Part shown: in pieces, positions 1-8,900 of the stretch | Numbering within the stretch: position 1 is the stretch's first letter | How the letters are laid out: every line of letters begins with the position of its first letter | Assembly (NCBI GenBank): GCA_020536535.1 | Contig: JAHLWZ010000617.1 | Coordinates: 28,498 to 49,508 of the forward strand | Direction: 5' to 3' | Source of the DNA: Pelomyxa schiedti | Taxonomy: Eukaryota; Evosea; Pelobiontida; Pelomyxidae | Length of the DNA: 21,011 bases | The notes under the pieces: model-generated | Told to the model about the DNA's origin: nothing | Databases searched by the model: none | The model's input: the letters and a program-made list of their open reading frames with translations, nothing else | Translations under genes and position numbers: made by a program

Positions 1-595
1 GTGAAGTAGGGAGTGAATGTGACCTTGGTGAAAAAGGAGAAGTGCTTGGTTGTGGTGATTGTGAAGGCCAAGGGGATGCTGATCCACTAGGCAAAGTCCC
101 GCGAGATTGTACATTACTGGAATACGCAGAACCAGGAGGTGTCTGAGTGAGGTCTAACGTCGCAATGGGACTCGCGCCACCCACGATGTTGGAGCCGCCA
201 CTTCCGCCAACACCACTGGTACTTATGGGAGTAGTAACCTGAAGAGTGGAATTGGGTGCTGGTGGAGTAGGTGTCATCGGAGTTATAGAAGCGAAGTTCT
301 GCATCATGCAGGTTTGAAGCGACTGGTTTCTGATGCCTCCATTGGTGCCGCTGCCGCCCCCGCCGCTGGCGGGCACCGAGTGGAGGTGACCTGACGAAGG
401 AGGAGCAACAAGGCCACCCACTGTGTCACGCGCCGCAGGCCTGTTTACAGTAGGACCCAGGGCGCTGGGCGGCTGGGTTTGCTGCGGGAAAGTCGTCGTC
501 GCACCGCTGCCCGTGGGTTGTTGCTGCTGCACTGGAAGCGTAGAAGTGAGCCGCTGTGTCGGGCGCGGCTGTTGGCTGTTGGGTGGGATCTGCAT
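1..595 (-). CDS. Pro/Ser/Thr/Gln/Gly-rich low-complexity protein, N-terminal part, runs off the left edge
   Basis: The minus strand is open without a stop from an in-frame TAA at 610-608 to the window edge. The first Met in this frame is at 595-593 and begins MQIPPNSQQPRPTQ. About 198 residues are visible. The composition is strongly biased: Gln runs, a Gly/Ser stretch (ASGGGGSGTNGG), and many Pro, Ser and Thr, as in disordered regulatory or linker regions. No folded domain is visible, so no function is proposed. The frame is supported by its length and by compositional continuity, while the opposite strand has only short overlapping ORFs. An ATG further upstream (654) could join through a 22-nt intron, but that is weaker. 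The gene is divergent from the LRR gene starting at 653, with a 57-bp gap. An intron or stop beyond the left edge cannot be judged. Confidence 0.55.
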   Translation of the reverse strand, partial: MQIPPNSQQPRPTQRLTSTLPVQQQQPTGSGATTTFPQQTQPPSALGPTVNRPAARDTVGGLVAPPSSGHLHSVPASGGGGSGTNGGIRNQSLQTCMMQNFASITPMTPTPPAPNSTLQVTTPISTSGVGGSGGSNIVGGASPIATLDLTQTPPGSAYSSNVQSRGTLPSGSASPWPSQSPQPSTSPFSPRSHSLPTS

Positions 596-652
596 GTTTG
601 GTTCTTTTTACTTGTTTTTTTCTGGTTCTGCACTGTGTGGCTGCGGTGTCTC
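596..652. promoter_or_regulatory. Short divergent intergenic region, candidate bidirectional promoter
   Basis: Only 57 bp separate the chosen start codons of the two divergent genes (ATG at 595 on the minus strand, ATG at 653 on the plus strand). The gap contains a T-rich stretch around 602-621. No TATA box is evident. If both starts are right, the core promoters must overlap. This is inferred from gene arrangement only. Confidence 0.3.
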
Positions 653-2572
653 ATGGGGGGTGTACAAGGGAAAGAAGGGGAGGAACTGTACGCAAGGGAG
701 AAGATCTACATCAGCCAAGGCGTATCACTGGACGGTATATGCCGGGCCCTTGTGCACCCTAGCTGCGCCTGTAAACATCTGACGCTTAGATGTACGCCTT
801 TCGATGTTTGGCTTACACTCACAAACAAACAAGGTAACAATATTGGTGATGAGGGTGCCGCCAGCGTCGCGCGCGCACTTTCGTCAAACAACTCACTTGT
901 GTGCCTGAATCTTGGTGGTATGTCAGTTGTCACGACTGCCCACCCAATCACTCATTCCCCCTTTCCAACTGACACACACTCACAAACAAACAAGATAACA
1001 AAATTGGTGATGAGGGTGCAGCAAGCATTGCACGTGCACTTTCGTCAAACAACTCACTCGTGTGCCTGGATCTTGATAGTATGTCAGTTGGCACGACTGC
1101 CCACCCAATCACTCATTCCCCCTTTCCAACTGACACACACTCACAAACAAACAAGATAACAATATTGGTGATGAGGGTGCAGCAAGCATTGCCCGCGCAC
1201 TTTCGTCAAACAACTCACTCGTGTCTCTGTATCTTCATAGTATGTCAGTTGGCATGACTGCCCACCCAATCACTCATTCCCCCTTTCCAACTGACACACA
1301 CTCACAAACAAACAAGGTAACAATATTGGTGATGAGGGTGCAGCAAGCATTGCCCGCGCACTTTCGTCAAACAACTCACTCGTGTCTCTGTATCTTTATA
1401 GTGTGTCGACTGCCCACCCAATCACTCATTCCCCCTTTCCAACTGACACACACTCACAAACAAACAAGATAACAATATTGGTGATGAGGGTGCAGCAAGC
1501 ATTGCACGTGCACTTTCGTCAAACAACTCACTCGTGTGCCTGAATCTTTATAGTATGTCAGTTGGCACGACTGCCCACCCAATCACTCATTCCCCCTTTC
1601 CAACTGACACACACTCACAAACAAACAAGATAGCAATATTGGTGCTGAGGGTGCAGCAAGCATGGCACGTGCACTTTCGTCAAACAACTCACTCGTGTCC
1701 CTGTATCTTTGTTGTGTGTCGACTGCCCACCCAATCACTCATTCCCCCTTTCCAACTGACACACACTCACAAACAAACAAGATAACAATATTGGTGATGA
1801 GGGTGCAGCAAGCATTGCCCGCGCACTTTCGTCAAACAACTCACTCGTGTCTCTGGATCTTCATAGTATGTCAGTTGGCATGACTGCCCACCCAATCACT
1901 CATTCCCCCTTTCCAACTGACACACACTCACAAACAAACAAGGTAACATTATTGGTGCTAAGGGTGCAGCAAGCATTGCACGTGCACTTTCGTCAAACAA
2001 CTCACTCGTGTCCCTGAATCTTGATAGTATGTCAGTTGGACTGCCACGCACTCATTCCTCCTTTACTGCAACCAATTGACACACTCACCAAACAAACAAG
2101 GTAACAATATTGGTGCTGAGGGTGCAGCAAGCATTGCCGGTGCGTTTTCATCAAAAATTTCACTTGTGCCCCCGCATCTTCACAGTATGGTCATTGGCGT
2201 GTGCCACTCGTTATTCCTCTCTTTTCCAATTAACTCACAAACAAAGGGAGCCAAAGAGGGCCCAAGGGGGGTGCAGGTTCCATAGAGACAAGTACATTAT
2301 TCCTGTGGTTTTCCTGGTTGGTGTGTGCTACGTCTCCAATGGCTTCTCTCTTGGTATTGCTAGATAGGGCATCAGCAGAAGATATCTATGTCTTTGTGGG
2401 TGAGACCCGATACAATTCCCTATCCCTGGGACTGTGTGTGTATCTCGTACAAGTGGACAACCCAATGATACACAACCCATTGGTGGATCTCTTTGCCATT
2501 TCCATTGAGATCGTGGACTCAGATGATCGTTACCCATGTTTCTTGCACCCCCCTCAAACCCCCAATTTCTGA
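653..2572 (+). CDS. Ribonuclease-inhibitor-type LRR protein with a nine-exon tandem repeat array
   Basis: Spliced model: exon 1 at 653-791; nine 84-nt exons at 834-917, 995-1078, 1156-1239, 1317-1400, 1469-1552, 1630-1713, 1782-1865, 1943-2026 and 2101-2184; last exon at 2247-2572. This gives about 406 residues. Each 84-nt exon encodes one 28-residue LRR with the core IGDEGAASIARALSSNNSL followed by V.L.L, the pattern of ribonuclease-inhibitor/NLR-like repeats (helix plus strand, binding scaffold). All these introns are phase 1, so units can be added or lost without breaking the frame. Introns are 62-77 nt inside the array and 42 nt before it. Unspliced reading breaks frame in every unit, so splicing is required. 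The N-terminal 46 residues look like a diverged repeat (LDGICRAL...LTLR). The last exon has no LRR signature and is the least certain part. Repeat 9 is degenerate. Role inferred: protein interaction or recognition; the partner is unknown. Confidence 0.78.
834..2184 (+). repeat. Tandem array of nine 84-nt LRR exons plus near-identical introns (period 161 or 152 nt)
   Basis: Nine copies of an exon-intron unit. Introns after exons 1, 2, 3, 5 and 7 are 77 nt and start GTATGTCAGTTG. Those after exons 4 and 6 are 68 nt and start GTGTGTCGACTGCC, differing by a 9-nt deletion. The one after exon 8 is 74 nt and more diverged. All end in the same A/C-rich stretch (CACAAACAAACAAG), with a candidate branch site AACTGAC upstream. 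Introns are as similar to one another as exons are, which points to recent duplication or ongoing gene conversion. The order 77-68-77-68-77 fits duplication of a two-exon block (84+68+84+77 nt). Confidence 0.9.
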
Positions 2573-2644
2573 GCACTAATCATCTCAAAGGTTCATATCC
2601 CAGTCCAATATCTATTTCTATTGGTGCTGCTTCCATCTTGCAGT

Positions 2645-2938
2645 TTACTTACTCAACTGAATAAAACATAAAACTGTAGACAAAAAATACTTCGATCTTA
2701 ATTCATGTGAACCTCCTACGTCTTCAAGTATGATATTATCTGAGCTCACCCACAAGTTGGCTTCTATATTGAGAGATGAATTTCCACAACAATTACAGTC
2801 AGTCCCACAACTCACCCAATCACACCATGGCACTTTGACACCAGTAGGACTTCCTCCAATATGTGCAACGAAAACGACTACATCCAGATACACAAAAACC
2901 ACCAAAAGTACTGCAGAAGGGGGTGACAATAGCAGCAT
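2645..2938 (-). CDS. Possible small membrane or secreted protein (weak)
   Basis: The 481-bp stretch 2573-3053 holds no convincing gene. The best candidate is this minus-strand reading (97 residues from the Met at 2938), which begins with a long hydrophobic segment (about residues 1-29, including LLVVFVYLDVVVFVAH) and then a short Cys-rich part (CDWVSCGTDCNCC). A longer open frame starts at 3073. On the plus strand, 2730-3038 is also open (102 codons, Thr/Gln/Ser-rich) and could be an upstream exon of the kinase that follows. Neither frame shows a known family. The hydrophobic start resembles the arrangement of the small minus-strand gene at 5500-4957, but no sequence similarity is clear. Confidence 0.25.
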   Translation of the reverse strand: MLLLSPPSAVLLVVFVYLDVVVFVAHIGGSPTGVKVPWCDWVSCGTDCNCCGNSSLNIEANLWVSSDNIILEDVGGSHELRSKYFLSTVLCFIQLSK

Positions 2939-3053
2939 TTTGAACTCTGTCAACGAGATTTCCATGTTGATCAGAACAATAAAACTCGCACTGGAGCATG
3001 TATTTCTCATTTTTCCCCGTTTGTTCAATAATAATTGATAGGAAAAAGAACTT

Positions 3054-4788
3054 ATGTTAGTTTGCTCTAACATTGAGGAGTACTATCAAAAGTTTACCTC
3101 TTTTATCGATTTCAGCTGTATGCGAACCATTGAGATGGGTGACATTGACATCTCTTCTGCCAAAGTTTGAAGCCTTCTTCCATTTGAGATTCCCTCACAC
3201 TCAAAACAAAAAAGATTCTTGGGTTTGGATGCAATGGAACCACGAGCAGTGTGATGCTGAAACCAACAAACGATTGGCACATTCCAAGAAAGATAATCGA
3301 GCAAGGTGTGGCATTGAAGATGATGTTCAACCTGGAATTTCGGCCAGGCAGCGTTGGAACCACGGAGCATCAGAGGAACCGATTTGACAAGGAGTATCGC
3401 TCGCTCATTCAAAACACCCACTGGGGTTTGGCCAACATCATCAGTTTTTTCAGGAGTTACACTCAGGTATTCATCATCCACCCAGGCTCAATAACAATAA
3501 TATCACTTTCTGTGCTTCCCCAAAAAGGAAGAGTTGATACCAAAAGACAGGAAAATGTGCTTGGTTTCATCTGAGACAGGGAAGCCAGTGGACTCAACTC
3601 CCCACAACCACCGTGAATGTGTTTCAATATATGACAGAACCACATTCATCACACAGGAGCTTGGCTCTGTAACACTTGAAAAGCACATGCAACAAGCCGA
3701 GTTACCCACGCCATCATTCTCACAGCAGCAGAATCGCAGTGCCGCTGCCACAAAAACAGATACTACGACCTCCAGCGTTCTTCCTCTTGGAATGGACAAG
3801 ACATTGGAGAGCACCTTCCAGCTGCTTTCAACCGTGGACCACCTCAACAACACGTGTGGATTGTTCCACATGGACATCAAGTCTGACAACATCCTCTTCC
3901 TGGAGAGAGCCGGCTTCACAGGCCAGTTCACGGTTCTGTGTGACTTTGGAACCTCAGTGAGCATCAACCCCTCTTCTTCAGTAAGTGACGGCGGAAGCAG
4001 CACCGGCGGCGTCACACCCGGGATGCTCGAACTGGGTCAGAACGAGGTGCCGGAAGGAAATATTCTCAACAGAGCACCAGAAACACTGAGACCTGTTTCA
4101 CTGAAACCAAGGTGTTCCAAGCTCCCCCAATCATCATTTCTTGGAATTAATCACACTCACATGTGAACGCAGGTCGTCAAGCACATACAACGTGTCCAAG
4201 ACCGACCTTTGGGCCGTTGGGTGCGTTGTGTGGCAGATGTGCACCGGGACCACACCATTCACGAGCGAGGAAGCGATCACGTCCAAGCCCCTGACTATCC
4301 CGGCTGGTCTCCTCAGCGAGTGCCCGTGCCTGTTCCATCTCCTCAAGCGAGTGTTTGACAGGAACCCCGCGACCAGGCCCTCTGCCGGCCTCGCCTCCAT
4401 CTTCGTGGGCTCGCACCTCTTCCTTCCCTATCTCAACGACATCGTGACCCGCATCAAATCCCCTGCTCCGGCTCCCGCTCCCACTCCCGCGCCCGCTCCC
4501 GCTCCCGCTCCCGCTTCCCCGCGCACACCCACATCCACATCGGCCGCAGCCAGCAATGCCTCGTCACCGCCATCGTCAGTGGCGAGGGAGTCTGGCATTG
4601 AACAGAGCTTGTGTGCCCTGAAATCGCAGACGTGCGCTGCCATTGATGCACTGATGGAACAGCAGAAGCACTTGGAATGGAAGGAAAGGACGATTCCAGT
4701 GAGGTTGTTCCTTCAGCTCGTTTTCCTCCATCATGCCACTCCTGCCCTCATCCTCCTCGCCCTCAACACCTTTTCTCCTTGACAGTAA
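3054..4788 (+). CDS. Protein kinase with Ala-Pro-rich tail (non-RD type)
   Basis: Model: 3054-3091, 3116-3164, 3215-3466, 3528-4111, 4173-4698 and 4786-4788, about 483 residues. Kinase landmarks appear in order across splice junctions: Gly-rich loop ILGFGCNGTTSSV (the exon junction lies just before it), beta-3 lysine in GVALKMMF, helix-C Glu in FDKEYRSL, catalytic loop HMDIKSDNILF, metal-binding DFGTS, APE motif NRAPETL, and the F-helix DLWAVGCVVWQM. The catalytic loop has Met where RD kinases have Arg, so activation-loop control is probably unusual. The insert between the hinge and the catalytic loop is long and Ser/Gln/Thr-rich. The tail contains an Ala-Pro array (4463-4520) followed by Ser/Thr-rich sequence. 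The first exon and 24-nt intron (3092-3115) are uncertain, and translation could start at ATG 3120. The last intron (4699-4785: GTGAGG donor, pyrimidine tract, acceptor CAG) places a TAA directly after splicing; unspliced reading would instead stop at 4782. Substrate unknown. Confidence 0.8.
4463..4520 (+). repeat. Ala-Pro codon repeat in the kinase tail
   Basis: A run of GCTCCC/GCTCCG/GCGCCC-type hexamers encodes alternating Ala and Pro (with one Thr-Pro), giving a rigid low-complexity spacer between the kinase domain and a Ser/Thr-rich tail. Synonymous variation among the codons suggests it is translated and not a fresh microsatellite. Confidence 0.8.
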
Positions 4789-4956
4789 CACAAAAAAGGA
4801 ATAACAATTATCTTTTGCTTATTGACTTCGGCACGAAAAGGGGAATTGGTTGCTTGGTGTATGACGAGTGTTGGGTTCAAGATTTGAATGGAGAGCACAG
4901 TTAAATCGATGCCGATCAGTCTAAGTCAAGACAGAACTGTGGGTTATACCAAGAGA

Positions 4957-5500
4957 TTACAGCTCTTTCATATTTGTGTATTCAACCCAGAAGTTACACT
5001 TGGTGAGGAAGTACTTTGCAGATGTTTCATAGTCCTCAACTCTACTCCTCACACGCCAGTTTACTGTGTCCTCCATTGCCCAGTTCTGCAGTTTGTTTTG
5101 TATATATTAGAATGTAAAAAGAAGCTTGAAATTAAGGAGGTTAATAACCATCACTTCTAGGGATTTCTTTGCCCCAAGCCACAAGTCATACAGCTCCACG
5201 ATGTGGTCTTCCCCTAATTTCGTGGTAATTACAGAAAAAACCCCGTCATCGCATCACTCAAAGCCATTGACGCAGCTCACATATATGATCCACGAAGGTG
5301 CAAAACGAATCACAGGCCTGATCAGACTTGAGCCTCATCGAGCACGTTTCGGAGCAGCTTACGTGAAGCCCCTGAACCATCCCCTTCATTTCGTCGATAT
5401 CGACAGCCAACCGTTCGCCCACGGTGCCACACGTCATCCGTGCAACTGCAAAAACCACCATCCCTATCACCACACACCCCCACCACGTCACCCTCGTCAT
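4957..5500 (-). CDS. Small protein with N-terminal membrane segment, unknown family
   Basis: Three exons on the minus strand: 5500-5281, 5207-5149 (or ending at 5155) and 5085-4957, about 135 residues. Met at 5500 is followed by a hydrophobic segment (WWGCVVIGMVVFAVA), a signal anchor or signal peptide. Next comes a Cys-rich part (VSCSETC, ACDSFC), then two exons rich in charged and aromatic residues (HIVELYDLWLGAKKSL; WRVRSRVEDYETSAKYFL). The first intron uses GTGAGC with an AAG acceptor at 5208; another choice (donor before GTGGAT, acceptor TTAG) is also in frame and would alter only a few residues. The last exon is cleanly open and ends in TAA at 4957-4959. It converges on the kinase ending at 4788. 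No family is recognised. It may be the 3' part of one gene together with the frame at 5886-5500. Confidence 0.55.
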
Positions 5501-5886
5501 CACAGGTGTTGTTCGTCTACTTTGTGAATTCGATTCTCTAATACACGCGGAGAATTGGTACCCCTGACGGGAAGGATCCTCAATGAGTCACGGTTCACCA
5601 ATCCACAGGCGTGGGAATTACCCTGGGTGTGTGGGTTGTGAGGAGTGATGAGAATCTTGGTGTGCCCAACTAATGATGACCATTCCAACCTACTCACCGT
5701 ATAAACCCCCGGTGCATTGTGTAAATAGTTACGACAGTTGTGGGGAAACAAAACATAACATCTGAGAAGAACGGCGTTGTTCAGACCACAACTTCCCTCA
5801 CCAAGTATCTTACAGGGTTCGTCCAACACAATCCGGGGGTTTGTTAACAGGCCTTCTTTGAAGGAACTGAACGAACCGGACTTCAA
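5500..5886 (-). CDS. Hypothetical 128-residue protein, or upstream exon(s) of the neighbouring membrane protein
   Basis: Open minus-strand frame from ATG 5886 to a TGA at 5500-5502, which overlaps the next gene's ATG (TGATG). Part of the sequence (PCKILGEGSCGLNNAVLLR) resembles a kinase Gly-rich loop, but no beta-3 lysine or catalytic loop follows, so kinase identity is not supported. A consensus donor (GTGAGT at 5697) with an AAG acceptor at 5656 gives a 42-nt intron whose retention or removal both keep the frame. The 69-bp gap to the receptor kinase start (5956) is divergent. An in-frame junction to the membrane segment of the 5500-4957 gene would make a type I membrane protein, but I could not find a convincing splice pair. 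Confidence 0.35.
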   Translation of the reverse strand: MKSGSFSSFKEGLLTNPRIVLDEPCKILGEGSCGLNNAVLLRCYVLFPHNCRNYLHNAPGVYTVSRLEWSSLVGHTKILITPHNPHTQGNSHACGLVNRDSLRILPVRGTNSPRVLENRIHKVDEQHL

Positions 5887-5955
5887 ATAAACGTTGTTTC
5901 ACTGCCCTGAATTTCCATTGCCAACGGTTGCCAGTGTGTGGTTGTGTGGCGACCA

Positions 5956-8900
5956 ATGAAGCAACGCGGTTGCACCCATCCGACGCGGTTCTCCCCCCTC
6001 GTTCTCCTTCTCATAGGAGCAGCTGTGGTCTTCCTCTCGTCGTCTTCGTCTTCGTCTTCGGCTCCTTCGCCGGGCGCGAGGTCCAGCAACAACACGGACG
6101 GATGCCTGCCGGACCAAGTGGAGGCGCTCGCGGACATCAAGCGCATATGTGAGCCGTGGCCGTGGCGCGACATCACGGAAGATACCATAGCGTCGCGGTG
6201 CGTGCCCTGCGACCCCGGCTTGGTTGGCGTCGTCTGTGATAAAGGTCACGGGAATGTGATAGCCCTGTACGCTGTTTACCCCCTCCCTTCCCCCTCACTT
6301 TTCCTCTCTCTCGGCGTACTTGGCTTTTTCACAGTATTCTTTTGTACTTGTTTTTTTTTTTCCTCCCCAGACACATGTCAAATTTCCAGATGACTGGATA
6401 TATTCCTGCCTCTCTTTCCAGTATGACAAGCCTACAAATCTTGTGTGATGTTGCAAAAGTTGGTTCTTTAAACTTATTTGTTTTCCAGGGACTTCTCCTA
6501 CAACTACATTTCTGGCTCAATACCTTCTATCATTCCTCTGTCCATCACTGAACTGTAAGTGACCTTTCTTAGAAATACTCAATCTGAGCTTTTAAGCTAC
6601 CTGGGAGGAAATAAACTTACTGGCACAATACCAGACATGGTTTGGCATCAGAATAGAAGTCTAATGTACTCTCAAGAAGTACTCTAACATACTAAACTCT
6701 CATATTACAGCTCATTAGGCGGTAATTCACTTGATGGCTCTCTCCCCGATTCAGTTGCTGAAATGCACACTTTGAGAGAACTGTAGTTGATTCAGTCCCA
6801 TGTGACCATTAACCTTTCTTTAGGTGGCTGCAATCAAACGAACTGGATGGAACTATTCCTTCCAGTATATTTAATTTGACAAACCTCCTAGTCTTGTATA
6901 TGTTTCAACTATTTAGCTTTTTGCTACCCTTTATTTAGTAGTGCTGGAAACAATCACCTCACAGGGTCGCTCCCTGGACTTTTCAATTCATCCCTGATTT
7001 ATTTGTAACTCCCCCCTTCCATGTGATAATTTTGAAGTTCAATCCAGAGATCTAGAAAGTAATGACTTATCAGGGCCCCTCAGCTTTTCTCTATTTGCAT
7101 CACCAATACAAATGCTGTACTCTACTCTTTCATGTCTTTCTCAAATGTGAAAATAACTAAGGTATTTACAAGAAAATGATTTCTGTGGGGCTTTACCAGA
7201 TGTATCTCGATTACTCCCCCGAATTATTGACATGTCAGCTCCTAATCCAAGAAATTGATATTTCAATTCATCCATGTTTCAGGGAAGTTAATGACAATAA
7301 CTTGGATGGGCCCCTTCCATCTTTCCTGGGTGAATGTTCACACCTAACTTTACTGTATGAGGCTCAATTCTCTAAAAATTGACTTTACTTCGCAGGGTTA
7401 CTGCAAACAACCATTTCACTGGTTCTATACCTTCATCATTTTCTGCACTTACAGGAATCGTGTACCTGTTAAGTTACCTTGCTTCCACTCTCTTTCCATT
7501 CATCCTCTACCAGAGACCTGGGTGGTAACGAATTGACGGGGTCAATACCAAACTTCATATCTAATTTCACTTCACTAGGGTATTTGTATGTACATTACAG
7601 TACCACAGCTGTCTCTGACTTTCTACATAGGAGTCTTGCTAATAACTTCTTTTCTGGGAGTTTTCCTTCTTGGATAACCAGTCTATCCCTCTTAACAATT
7701 TTGTATTACCCATAGAAATTTGTGTCTAACTAAGTATCCCAAGGGATTTAAGTAGGAACTCCCTGACCAATGATATCCCTGTCACAATTGGGGCTCTCAC
7801 TTTATTGAAAACTCTGTACAACACCCTTTAATAGCCTCAGTTTTACAACAAAAACAGAGATCTGAGTCACAATCAGCTTAGTGGATCAATTCCACATTCC
7901 ATTTATAGTCTCTACTATCTTTCCCATTTGTACTTTCCATACCCAATGTTCTATCTTAACACCCAATTAGGAGTTTGGAGTTCAATTCCTTAAAAGGCAC
8001 AATCTCGCCAGATGTGAAAAATTTTGGCATTTTAGCTGAGCTGTAGCTTCCCCCACCCACTTTTCTCTCTCTTTTTTTTGACACAACACAAGTATGCTAG
8101 GTCACAACCAGCTCACGGGAATTATTCCATCAACAATTGGTAGACTAGCTGCACTTAAAAAATTGTATCCGCTTTAGTACTGCATAATTTGACAACTTTT
8201 CTAGGTCTCTAACTTACAATCACCTTACTGGTAGTGCTCCACCGGAACTTGCCAATACTATTCTCTTGTTAGCAAAAGTTTAATTACCTTTTGAGGCTTA
8301 TACTTTTACAGGGACCTCTCATACAACTATCTAACTGGTACATTACCACCCTCATTTGCGAATATTCCCACTTGGTATCCTTTATCCTTTTTTTTTTCAA
8401 TGGGCTCACCTCTGAGTTGTAGTTTTTCTGCATATAATTGCTTACAACCCAGTTCTTTTTGTTATTCCTACTCATCACGAGAAGATTGTAGCTGTACGGA
8501 AACCACGGGAATGTGTGATGACTCCAATTCGTGCACAGGTATCAAAAAACACCAAAAACGAAAACTTTAAAATAATAAAACCAAAAAGACGATAATTGCT
8601 CATACATCACTGTTGCAAATGCCAGTTTTGTTTCATGTAAAAATAGCAATAACGATACCAATACTTGTGATGATGGCTCAACACTCACGGAAAGCTTTTG
8701 CTTTGCTGGCACGTGTATGAGTGAAAACGAGGGCACTCTTGCAGAAGTGCAAACTCTATGTGATATGTATAACTCCATGACACCACTCAACTGGTCAACA
8801 CCTTGCTTTTTCCGCGTACCCTGTCAGGAACCTCTTTTGGGAATTAGTTGTAATCCAGATACATATAGGGTCACATCTATGTATGTCCCTCATATTTCTT

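Noticed and set aside
834-2184. CRISPR-like or satellite interpretation of the 150-160-nt periodic repeat
   Set aside because: The unit is an 84-nt LRR-coding exon plus a GT...AG intron, kept in frame by phase-1 junctions. There are no unique spacers.
3086-3481. 131-codon minus-strand ORF
   Set aside because: It lies antisense to kinase exons that carry the Gly-rich loop and VALK lysine; it has no family signal.
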